Part shown: one piece after another, positions 1 to 9,296 of the stretch | How the letters are laid out: every line of letters starts with the position of its first letter | Position numbering within the stretch: position 1 is the stretch's first letter | Origin: Lolium rigidum | Taxonomy: Eukaryota; Streptophyta; Magnoliopsida; Poales; Poaceae | Length of the DNA stretch: 64,000 nt | Direction of reading: 5' to 3' | Assembly: GCF_022539505.1 (NCBI RefSeq) | Contig: NC_061508.1 | Location: 341,385,484 to 341,449,483 of the forward strand | The notes under the pieces: generated by a model | What the model saw: only the letters and a program-made list of their open reading frames with translations | Database searches by the model: none | Told to the model about the DNA's origin: nothing | Position numbers and translations under genes: made by a program

Positions 1-166
1 CGACGAAGACATTGCCGGCAGCAGCGCCGACGGCAGCGCCGACGGCAGCGCCGACGGCGACGACGAGGGCGGCGATGGCAGCGACGAAGACATCGCCGGC
101 AGCAGCGCCGACGGCAGCGCGGACGGCGACGACGAGGGCGGCGATGGCAGCGACGGTGCCGGCCCC
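1..166. repeat. GC-rich tandem repeat (81-bp and 69-bp units with 12-bp subunits)
   Basis: Two long units share the same order of motifs. The first has three GCCGACGGCAGC-like subunits where the second has fewer, which explains the 12-bp length difference. It continues off the left edge. Confidence 0.7.
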
Positions 167-169
167 TAG
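2..169 (+). CDS. 3' end of an acidic Asp/Gly/Ser/Ala-repeat ORF (partial)
   Basis: The frame starting at base 2 is open from the window edge to a TAG at 167-169. It encodes a low-complexity acidic tail built of repeated DGSA and DEDIAGSSADG-type units. The DNA is two imperfect units (2-82 and 83-151) that each contain 12-bp GCCGACGGCAGC subrepeats. The period is a multiple of three, so the frame is kept. I do not recognise the protein. It lies between the antisense gene and the expected 3' LTR of the Tat element, so it could be another element-borne ORF or neighbouring DNA. The opposite strand gives only Ala-rich low complexity. Confidence 0.3.
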   Translation, partial: DEDIAGSSADGSADGSADGDDEGGDGSDEDIAGSSADGSADGDDEGGDGSDGAGP

Positions 170-179
170 ACTAGGGACT

Positions 180-545
180 ACTAGAATAGGGCTAGTAGTA
201 GTATATTAGGTAGAAGATCATCCTTTTGAGAGCAATCGACTCTTACTGTAAAAAACCCTCTTATCAATGAAGAATGCTTCTGTGTTTGATTTTTCCGATT
301 GTCAAAGTAGGTCAACGCACCAAAGAGCCGATAGCAACGCATCGGTCTTTTACCATAAAACGTCAGCAAGGCCAGACTCCGTTAGACAGGTCCAAGCGGA
401 CATTCCCCAAATTCAAACGACAACCTGTGACCCTCATCCAAAGGACCAAACTCAGATCTCCAATTGCCCATCGAACAGATTCGACTCGCGGCAACGCGAG
501 TCACAGATCCCCAACCGCGCAAGTTCATCTCCGCCGGCGAATCAG
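180..545 (+). promoter_or_regulatory. Upstream region of the antisense plant-mobile-domain gene
   Basis: This holds no coding sequence I can support. A weak TATA-like stretch (GTATATTA, about 201-208) lies roughly 340 bases before the proposed start codon. The overlapping open frames are short and have no recognisable content. The promoter role is inferred only from position. Confidence 0.25.
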
Positions 546-3500
546 ATGGCGGAATCGTCCAACGCCAACGCAACGGTCTCTGGCCTGAAGGTAATCCTTA
601 ACTGCCCCTCGCCATCCGAGCATAGTGTTAGAACTAATAGCAAACACCTGAATTAATGCCTTATTCCACCATTAATTTTAGGTATCAGACATTATGTTGC
701 CGCATCCTTCTCTTCCAAACTCTCTTTGCCTTGGCCCCCGTACTGTCGAGAGCCCTGCTCATCTGATTTCTTGCGAGGCCAATAGGATCCCCTTCGTGCA
801 CCAGAATTTAGATCTAACTTCCTGGACCGACTACTTACGAGCCTGGCCTAACCCTCCTGAAGATTGGGTTTCCTGGTACAGTAGAGTATCCAAAACTTAC
901 CAATCCACATGGGAAACTACAGGAATAGCCGATGCTCTGTCCTTATCATTGTCTCCCCTTGAGAAGCATGAAAACATTCTGAAAACCATCGGCTACTTCT
1001 GGTCTGATGCTCTGAACTGCTTCATGTTTGGCCACGGCCCCATGACACCAACTCTGCTAGATGTGGTAATGATCACTGGCCTAGACGTTACATCCCCCAG
1101 CCCCTCTGCTTTTATGCTGCCAAAGGTCCCTTTCAAGCTCTCTTCCAAAACAGAGTGCACAAACTGGGGTGCTTACCTTCGTCGCCACATGAAAAATAAA
1201 GGCCCTGTAACAGAAAAAGAACACACGACCTTCCTAAATTTCTGGTTGGAACACTTCATATTTTGTGGCCCTTCACTTGCTCCGACCAAGAATTATCTTC
1301 CCTTAGCATATGAACTCGCCAGAGGCACCCAGCTTGGCATCGGCAAACTCTTCCTTGGAGAGGTCTATCGATATCTCCAACTAATGTCCGTCAAATTATC
1401 TTCCCAAAAGGCAGTCAAAACAGGAGGTCCCTGGTGGTTTATTCAGCTATGGGCTCAGCTGTATTTCCAGAACCATATCCCAAACTTCCCACTTTTGGCC
1501 ACTTGCACCTTTCCAGATGTTAACGGGAAGCAGATCCGATGCACTAGCTACGGCCAAGCCTTGTATAGCCTTCCAGGTAGTAAACTGATCCCCAAGGAAG
1601 CATCAAAGTGGTTCAGTATTTTCTTCCAAGGCCTGGACAATCCTCTCTTCTTTCCTTACACGGAATCTGAAAATTTTGAAAACCCAGTCTCCTTCAGGCT
1701 AGATAGCTTTGCCGATGACACCAGCACCCGGCAATTGTATTCCATCATGATCCGTCCCTGCTTCCTTCCAGTTGGCATGAGCACATCAAACAGAATAATC
1801 AAACCTGGTTATGAGTCCTATCAGCCTGTCGTAGCAGCCGGGCAGTTTGGTCTTGGGCAGGTGTCTCCCCATTTCTTCCTCCATCACTTAACACAGAGCA
1901 GAGCTGACTTGCCCGATCTCCTCACCGGTCGGAGGTGTTACTCTTTCTTTGATGCTCTAGCCATCCCAATTCCTAACAACCTCTCATTCACCTCGTCAAC
2001 CGATGGTTTTGAGACATGGTGGTCAATGTGGAAAACTCATGCCTTCAGGAGAGCTCTGGGACCGTTGCTGAAACAACTCGATGCTGAATACGATATCCCC
2101 GCAGAACAGGTACTACCACTCGCAAATTTTCTTGAAGTGGCTTACAATGATTTTTATAACCTTGTTCTGTCTCCTTGCAGCAACAAGATGGTCCAGAACC
2201 TACACATGATGATGGCTCCCCCTTTGAATTCTTCCCACCGGCACCTGTGGTCCTCTTCTGCAAAAGCTCGCCACCCTTGAAAAAGGTCGTGATGCAGAGC
2301 CAGCCGATTTCACCAAAATCGGCTTCCAAGAGCAGAGTATCTTCCGGGCCAACTGCCCCCCGAGCCCCAACCAAGGCGAGAACAGCGATGAGGAAAGTAG
2401 CCGCCAGTAAAACTTTGATGCGCCGGAGCCCTTCTCGAAATCAAGAGAGCTTGCACGTACGTCGATCCATGCCTTGACTGATTTCATCTATCCTTATGGG
2501 CTTCTGCAAACATGCTTGTGCTTACTACCCTTTTTTATATGTAGGCTTCCACCGAAGACAACTTCACCGAGGAAACACAATCCAATCGAGGGGATTCGAG
2601 CTCGGACAACTCTGGGAAAATCACCATGCAGAGCCAGCCAGATTTGCCACCATTGGCTTCCAGGAAAAGGCCAGTTTCTGAACCTGTTGCCCCCCAAGCT
2701 CCAATCAAAGCGGGGCAGGGCGTGAGTACCAAGAGGACTCGAAAGGAACCGCAAGCCCCTTCATCAAACCAAGAGGCTTCAAATGTAATTACCCTCCATA
2801 CTCTTCCCGGCTCACCTTTTATGCTAATCCATTGCTGCTCACATCGGCTAACCACCTCCTTCGCAGACTGATGACACTTCTAGTGGAGGAGTCGAGGAAG
2901 TACAGATGTCCTCCGCAAACCTGGATCTAGTAATCCCTAAAAGTGCCGTTGACAAGGTCGCCAATTTGGCCAAGCCCCTAGCAGCAACACAAGAGCCGAT
3001 TACCTCATCATCGGCTGTCCCCTTGGTTTCAGGAGAGGTATACTCGTTTTGCTTGGCTTACCCTTCTCTTTTGCTGCATACTGACGCTGTTTTTGTTTGT
3101 CAGGGTTGTGACCTCTCGGGCTTGCTCACATTCGACCCTGAATCCATCGAACCAACTCCTTCTACGGCATGCGACGAACCACGACCCAGTGCTATCCAAC
3201 ATCAATTCCAGCGTCTCAAATCCTTGCTTTCCTCCCCGATCGAGACGTTGGTTGAAAACCCCAAAGAAGTAAAGAGCGTTCTTGACGAAATCAAGGACCA
3301 TCTCACGGTAACGTTGCAGGTGAAACTTTGGCCGGTTGTGACTCTGTCTGTCTATGGGTCAAGGGTGAAGCTAGCTCGTCAGAGAATCGATCTACGCCAC
3401 GCCCAACTTCCGTTGAAGGCCGATATTGCAGACAAATGTCAGCGGCTCAATGAGAAAAAGGCGGCCTTGGATGCCAAAACTGACACCTCTGTCAGCACCG

Positions 3501-3772
3501 CCGAGCTTGAAACCTTGCGAAAGGAACTGGAGGCCCTTGAAGAGAGGGTTCGGGCAACCAAACAGCTTATTTACGACAAGGAAGCTCTTATTGCCCGCTC
3601 CCAAGAGGAAGCAGAAGGCCTCAAAGCTCAACTGCAAACTGATCTGGCAGAGATACATGCCCTGAACAAACAGCTAGTGACGGGCGAGGACAAAGATGAC
3701 GAGGCCGAGATCGCCGAGGTGGATCGTGTCCGTGCTGACGCCCTCCGTGCCTTCGAGGCATTCCTTCAGTAG
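546..3772 (+). CDS. Plant-mobile-domain (aminotransferase-like) coiled-coil protein, six exons, antisense in the Tat element
   Basis: Proposed exons: 546-590, 682-2109, 2181-2456, 2545-2784, 2867-3037, 3104-3772. All five introns (66-91 bp) are GT-AG and phase 0, and the joined frame is open for 942 residues to TAG. Exon 2 carries the plant mobile domain (about residues 50-480), the fold found in MAIN-like host proteins and many plant transposons; Pfam calls it aminotransferase-like, but no enzyme activity should be assumed. Exons 3-4 are Pro/Ser/Lys-rich and contain a duplicated MQSQP...AP..P.KA module. Exon 6 ends in a long heptad-rich coiled coil (about residues 815-925). Intron 5 is 66 bp with no stop, so its retention would be tolerated. 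The gene converges on the integrase end, 213 bp away. Function in the element is unknown. The start at 546 (MAESS) rests on splice logic; the first ATG of exon 2 (694) is the alternative. Confidence 0.75.
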
Positions 3773-3985
3773 AGCCTATCCATGTAACCTGATACCTGCT
3801 TGTAACAGTTTGTACCTCTAGAGTCAATGGCTGCGCATCGGCTTTTTAGTCTAAAGTCGATGTCTGTGCATCGGCTGTGTTGGCTTTTTAGTCTAAAGTC
3901 GATGTATGTGCATCGGCTGTGCTTTGCGTCCTGTTGCTTTGTATATTTTTTTTACTGGCCGATTTCATGCATCGGCCCCCATATT
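3773..3985. repeat. Convergent 3' ends with a 42-bp tandem repeat (3840-3923)
   Basis: The gap between the stop of the plus-strand gene and the stop of the minus-strand integrase holds two 42-bp units beginning GGCTTTTTAGTCTAAAGTCG, each ending in GTGCATCGGCTGTG. They would fall in the 3' untranslated region of the antisense gene. The motif ATCGGC occurs five times here. Confidence 0.7.
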
Positions 3986-4955
3986 TCACTGTCCATCATC
4001 CCACATACTTGGGAAATATTTCTTGAGATGTTGACCATTGACAGCCACTGGGAACTTCACACCACTCAGCTCCTTGAGCATGTATGCGTTACCCTTTAAA
4101 ACTTGGTCGACCCTGTACGGCCCGTGCCAATTTGGAGACCATTTACCATACGTTGCATCCTTAGTCCCCAATGGCAATACAGCCTTCCCATACCGCATCA
4201 CCAACGTGGAACTCCTTTGGTCTCACCTTCTTATTATATGCGCGAGCTACCTTGGCTTTGTTCTCTTTAATTTTCTCAAGCGACCACAGTCTAAGTTCCG
4301 TTAGATCCTCAATGCTATCGCTCATCAGGGCCGCATATTCTTCAGTTGTTAAATCATTCTAAAACGTAATACGTCTCGACCCAGCCGTGATTTCCCAGGG
4401 CAATACGGCTTCTTGTCCATAGACCAGATGGTATGGTGAAGTTTTTATCGCTCCATGACATGACATGCGATAAGCCCACAGAGCTTCTGACAATACCTCG
4501 TGCCAACGTCTAGGGTGCTCATCGACTTTCCTCTTAATTAGCTTGATAAGGCTCTGGTTGGATGCTTCAGCTTGCCCATTTGCTTGAGCATAGTATGGAG
4601 ACGATCGGATCAACTTAATTCCCATGTCCTTGCAGAACTTTCTAAACTCGTGAGAAACGAAGACCGAACCTCCATCGGTCGTGATAGTCTGGGGAATCCC
4701 GAATCTATGAATGACATGTTCTTTCACGAAATTCATGACATCTTTCGATGCCACTGACTTCATAGGGACGGCCTCCACCCATTTAGTGAAATAATCTGTA
4801 ATGGCCAAAATCCACATATGGCCTTTGCTCGATGGAGGATTGATTTTCCCGATCATATCCATGCCCCAACTCGAAATGGCCAAGGCTTGATGATGGGGTT
4901 CATTGCTGATGCGGGTACCGTCTGAATTTTCCCAAACTTCTGACATGCTTGACAC
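3986..4955 (-). pseudogene. Tat-element integrase: catalytic core and C-terminal GPY/F module (broken)
   Basis: The integrase core runs from about 4,900 down to 4,360. The DDE acidic residues are visible as D in GMDMIGK, D in TTDGGS and E in GQAEASNQ. The frame then meets an in-frame TAG (near 4,358, consistent with a CAG to TAG change), after which the remaining C-terminal part is still recognisable. The GPY/F module (GPYRVDQVLKGNAYMLKEL) ends at a stop at 3,986. A frameshift near 4,870 separates this segment from the upstream zinc-binding part. Integrase would insert cDNA into chromosomes; this copy cannot make an intact enzyme. Confidence 0.85.
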
Positions 4956-6419
4956 CCTTTATAGTACTTAAAACAATCTTCAAGCATGGTGGGCCAATAA
5001 AACCCAGATCGCCTGATCAACCATTTCATCTTATGAGCCGATTGGTGAGTTCCACAAGCGCCTTCGTGTACCTCATGTAAGAGTCGATTTGACTCGGCTG
5101 GTCCCAGACATCTGAGAAGTAACCCTTCCAAAGTCCTGTAGAACTTGTCATCTCCAATAAGAACATACTTCATGGCCTTGTACCTTATCCGTTTAGGTGC
5201 CCCCCGAGCCGAATCTTTCAAGTAATTGAAGATATCGGCTCTCCAGTCATCCGATTCTAGGAACTGTACCTGAACATCGGCTCCACCTGCGACGTCCTTG
5301 TAGCCTGACGCCATCTGTGCGAGATCGTTTGCCTCGGTATTTTGCGACCTCGGGATCCAATTGAAGTTTATGTACCTAAATTGTGCTATCAGCTCACGGC
5401 ATTGCATCCATAATGGGAAGAGCGACTCGCTCTCACATTTGTATTCCTCCGTGAGTTGGGAAATCACCAATTTTGAGTCTCCAAAAAGTTCCACTGCCTC
5501 TGCCCCGGCTTCCAGAAGCAACTCCATTCCCTTGCGTATTGCTTCATACTCAGCGACATTGTTGGTGCAAGGGGTAGGTAGTCTAATGGAGAAGGAATAT
5601 GTTGCCCCCCGGGGCAACACGAGTAGAATGCCGATGCCGCAACCATCATCACAAGCCGATCCATCGAAAAACATGGCCCATGCACGCACAGACAGTGCTG
5701 CTATGTCAGTGTTGATTCGTTCAGCAATAAGATCGGCCAACGCCTGTCCCTTGACTGCTTTCGCAGGCTGATACCGGAGATCAAATTCCGATAATGCAAA
5801 CATCCACTTGCCGAGTCGGCCTTTCAATACAGGAGCCGACAACATATGTTTGATGACATCTGATTTGCATATGATGACAATTTCCGCTGACAGGAAGATG
5901 TGACGAAGCTTGGTGCAGGTAAAAAATAGGCAGAGACACAACTTCTCGATCTCAGGGTACCTAGTCTCTGCATCCAACATCCTTCTGCTGAGGTAGAAAG
6001 CGACTCTCTCCAGACCATCATAAATTTGCACCACCACTGAGGCGATGGAAGTGTCAGCTACTGACAAGTAAATATAGAATGGTCTATCTTGCTGGGGCGG
6101 AACCAACACAGGTGGCTTCGTTAAATACTCTTTAATCTCGTCAAACGCTCGCTGTTGCTCGCCCTCGACGAAACTCCTCATCAGATTTAATTTTTACCAA
6201 TCCCATGAACGGCTCGATTCGTCCTGACAGATTGGAAATGAACCTTCTGACGAAGTTGATTTTGCCGATGAGACACTGGAGTTCCTTCTTCGTGGTAGGT
6301 GGCTTCATTGTTCGCACTGCCTCCTGACTTTTCAGGCCGATCTCAATTCCGCGTTCATGAACCAAGAAACCCAGGAATTGACTGGCCGTTACACCAAAAG
6401 CACATTTCTTTGGATTCAT
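4853..6419 (-). pseudogene. Tat-element RT connection, RNase H, archaeal-type RNase H and integrase zinc finger
   Basis: The RT thumb/connection piece (6,419-6,141, MNPKKCAFGV...FLGFLV) is followed after a frameshift by a 442-residue frame (6,181-4,853). Residues 30-155 are the gypsy RNase H, which lacks the usual catalytic Asp-Ala-Ser motif (YLSVADTS instead), as in other Tat elements. Residues 165-295 are a second, archaeal-type RNase H with its acidic residues in place (D173 in FFDGS, E211 region in NVAEYEA, D235 in GDSKL, D286 in ANDLAQ). Residues about 368-420 form the HHCC zinc-binding domain of integrase. The frame is lost just before the integrase core. Confidence 0.9.
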
Positions 6420-6421
6420 TC

Positions 6422-6786
6422 TTAGCCCGAATTTCTAGTTCGGTCCAGGATGCGTCGCAAATCCTCCAAGTGTCCTTCTACTGAAACAGACTTGACTACC
6501 ACGTCATCAATGTAAATCTCCACCAACTTGCCGATCAGATCATGAAAGATGTAATTCATGGCTCTTTGGTATGTTGCGCCGGCATTTTTCAGTCCAAATG
6601 TCATGACTACATATTCAAACAAACCCACTGATCCTGGTACTCTGAATGCAGTCTTGTGTATATCTTCTGGAGCCATAAAAATTTGGTTGTAACCGGCATT
6701 GCCATCCATGAAACTTAAGACCTTATGACCAGCAGCTGCATTGATCAATGTTTCTGCTACCGGCATTGGATACTCATCCTTTGGAG
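6422..6786 (-). pseudogene. Tat-element reverse transcriptase, C-terminal palm (after element A insertion)
   Basis: This contains the RT palm: the first catalytic Asp in FMDGNAGYNQ, the FGLKNAGATYQ substrate loop and the YIDD active-site box (about 6,514-6,503). The frame resumes directly at the edge of nested element A; the other half of RT lies at 13,275-13,915. It stops at 6,422 shortly after LRRILDR, where a frameshift separates it from the connection domain. Confidence 0.9.
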
Positions 6787-6791
6787 TGGCT
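6787..6791. repeat. Target-site duplication TGGCT, left copy of element A
   Basis: TGGCT precedes the TG of the left LTR and recurs at 13,270-13,274 right after the terminal CA of the right LTR. Confidence 0.95.
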
Positions 6792-8320
6792 TGATACGTC
6801 TCCAACGTATCGATAATTTCTTATGTTCCATGCTACTTTATTGATGATATCTACATGTTTTATGCACGCTTTATGTCATATTCGTGCATTTTCTGGAACT
6901 AACCTATTAACAAGATGCCGAAGTGCCAGTTCCTGTTTTCTGCTGTTTTTGGTTTCAGAAATCCTAGTAACGAAATATTCTCGGAATTGGACGAAATCAC
7001 CGCCGAGGTTCCTATTTTTCCACGAAGCTTCCAGAACACCCGGGAAGGACCGGAGGGGGCCACAGGCCCACCAGACCAAAGGCCGGCACGGCCTGGGGGT
7101 GGCCCGCGCCCCCTATGGTGTCGCCGCCTCGTCAGCCCTCCTGCGCCGCCTCTTCGCCTATATAAAGCCCCTGCATCGAAAACCCTTACGGAGAGAGCCA
7201 CGGTACGCGAAACCTTCCAGAGCCGCCACCATCGCGAAGCCAAGATCTGGGGGACAGGAGTCTCTGTTCCGGCACCCTGCCGGACGGGGAAGTGCCCCCG
7301 GAAGGCTCCTCCATCGACACCGCTGCCATCTCCACCCCCATCTTCATCACCGCTGCTGCTCCCATGAAGGGGGAGTAGTTCTCCATCGAGGCTCGGGGCT
7401 GTACCGGTAGCTATGTGGTTAATCTCTCTCCTATGTACTTCAATACAATGATCTCATGAGCTGCTTTACATGATTGAGATTCATATGAGTTTTGTATCAC
7501 TACTATCTATGTGCTACTCTAGCAAAGTTATTAAAGTAGTTCTATTCCTCCTGCACGTGTGTAAAGGTGACAAGTGTGTGCACCGTGTTAGTACTTGGTT
7601 TATGCTATGATCATGATCTCTTGTAGATTGCGAAGTTAACTATTGCTATGATAATATTGATGTGATCTATTCCTCCTACATATGCATGAAGGTGACAGTG
7701 TGCATGCTATGCTAGTACTTGGTTTAGTCTTTTGATCTATCTTACACTAAAGGTTACTAAAATATGAGCATTATTGTGGAGCTTGTTAACTCCGGCATTG
7801 AGGGTTCGTGTAATCCTACGCAATGTGTTCATCATCCAACAAAAGTGTAGAGTATGCATTTATCTATTCTGTTATGTGATCAATGTTGAGAGTGTCCACT
7901 AGTGAAAGTCTAATCCCTAGGCCTTGTTCCTAAATACTGCTATCGCTGCTTGTTTACTGTTTTACTGCGTTACTACTGCTGAGTTACTACTGCTTGTTTA
8001 CTTCCTACAATATTACTACCATCAACTGCATGCCAGTAAGCTATTTTCTGGCGCCGTACTACTGCTCATATTCATTCATACCACTTGTATTTCACTATCT
8101 CTTCGCCGAACTAGTGCACCTATTAGGTGTGTTGGGGACACAAGAGACTTCTTGCTTTGTGGTTGCAGGGTTGCATGAGAGGGATATCTTTGACCTCTTC
8201 CTCCCCGAGTTCGATAAACCTTGGGTAATCCACTTAAGGGAAACTTGCTGCTGTTCTACAAACCTCTCGCTCTTGGAGGCCCAACACCGTCTACAAGAAT
8301 AGAAGCACCCGTAGACATCA
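6792..8320 (+). repeat. Element A 5' LTR
   Basis: It starts TGATACGTCTCCAACG and ends GTAGACATCA. The core promoter is the TATATAAA box at 7,159-7,166 with the transcript expected to start about 30 bases later. The GC-rich stretch around it gives several overlapping open frames on both strands; none is a gene. The sequence downstream of the box forms the R-U5 leader. Confidence 0.95.
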
Positions 8321-8330
8321 AGCACTTTTC

Positions 8331-8348
8331 TGGCGCCGTTGCCGGGGA
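8331..8348 (+). other. Element A primer-binding site (tRNA-Asp type)
   Basis: TGGCGCCGTTGCCGGGGA lies 10 bases after the LTR and is complementary to the 3' end of plant tRNA-Asp (…CCCCGGCAACGGCGCCA). Two further look-alikes follow at about 8,434-8,452 (CGGCGCCGTTGCCGGGGA) and 8,500-8,512 (CCGGCGCCATTGT). Confidence 0.8.
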
Positions 8349-8588
8349 GGGAAGGTAAACGGCACTCACACATTGGCAAGCCCGGCAACTAAGCACTTTT
8401 CCTCCCTCGTCAACTACGCGCCAAGCACTTTTCTCGGCGCCGTTGCCGGGGAGGAAAGGTAAAAGGCACTCATACTCCGGTTCCAGGTAACAGTACTTTT
8501 CCGGCGCCATTGTGTGTGTGCTCGAAGCTATTTCCTTTAGACTCTGCAATTGCGACATTTGGTTTCTTGTTTACACTAGTTAGGCATA

Positions 8589-9296
8589 ATGGACAACAAT
8601 GAGCTACTTATTCTATTTCCTGATTTAAGACATGGATGGTTTGATGCGAAAATTAAAAAACCCATGGAACATATTAATATGAATGCTTTGAACACTATTG
8701 TTGCTAATGCTATGGAAAATTCTAAGCTTGGGGAAGCTGGCTTTGATGAGCATGATATTTTTAGTCCCCCAAGCATTGAGGAGAAAATTTACTTTGATGA
8801 TACTTTGCCTCCCATTTATGATGATTATAATGATAGTAGTCTTTTGTTACCACCTGTTATGGAGGATAAATTTGATTATGATTACAATATACCTCCTACA
8901 TTTGATAGCTACTTTGTTGAATTTGCTCCCACTACAACTAACAAAATTGATTATGCCTATGTGGAGAGTAATAATTTTATGCATGAGACTCATGATAAGA
9001 ATGCTTTATGTGATAGTTATATTGTTGAGTTTGCTCATGTTGCTACTGAAAGTTATTATGAGAGAGGAAAATATGGTTGTAGAAATTTTCATGTTACTAA
9101 AATGCCTCTCTATGTGCTGAAATTTTTGAAACTACACTTGTTTTATCTTCCTATGCTTGTTACTTTGCTCTTCATGAACTTGTTTATTTACAAGATTCCT
9201 ATGCATAGGAAGCATGTTAGACTTAAATGTGTTTTGAATTTGCCTCTTGATGCTCTCTTTTGCTTCAAATACTATTTCTTGCGAGTGCATCATTAA
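8589..9296 (+). CDS. Element A ORF: gag-less fusion of N- and C-terminal parts of the family protein
   Basis: This is an unbroken 235-residue frame. Residues 1-55 (MDNNELLILFP...KLGEAG) match the start of the element B gag ORF. Residues from about 130 (YIVEFAH..TESYYERGKYG...) match the C-terminal part of the B ORF at 34.9-35.4 kb. The gag core and zinc knuckle between them are missing. The C-terminal third is rich in Leu/Phe/Tyr with a membrane-like run (LHLFYLPMLVTLLFMNLF). I know of no function. It is notable that the frame is intact while B's is broken. Confidence 0.6.
   Translation: MDNNELLILFPDLRHGWFDAKIKKPMEHINMNALNTIVANAMENSKLGEAGFDEHDIFSPPSIEEKIYFDDTLPPIYDDYNDSSLLLPPVMEDKFDYDYNIPPTFDSYFVEFAPTTTNKIDYAYVESNNFMHETHDKNALCDSYIVEFAHVATESYYERGKYGCRNFHVTKMPLYVLKFLKLHLFYLPMLVTLLFMNLFIYKIPMHRKHVRLKCVLNLPLDALFCFKYYFLRVHH

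Noticed and set aside
694..2280. Reading exon 2 of the plant-mobile-domain gene as a complete single-exon gene
   Set aside because: The open frame past 2,109 loses family-like content, while splicing 2,109 to 2,181 continues it; exon 1 also joins in frame.
6915..7410. Overlapping 100-195 codon frames on both strands in the GC-rich LTR core, repeated at about 11,870, 31,000 and 38,000
   Set aside because: They recur in every LTR copy around the TATA box and leader, differ by frameshifts between copies and have no recognisable domain; they reflect GC-rich composition.
8698..9120. 140-codon Leu/Met/Ile-rich plus-strand frame
   Set aside because: It is the shifted frame of the element A ORF at 8,589-9,296; the hydrophobic look comes from the Asp/Asn/Tyr codons read out of phase.
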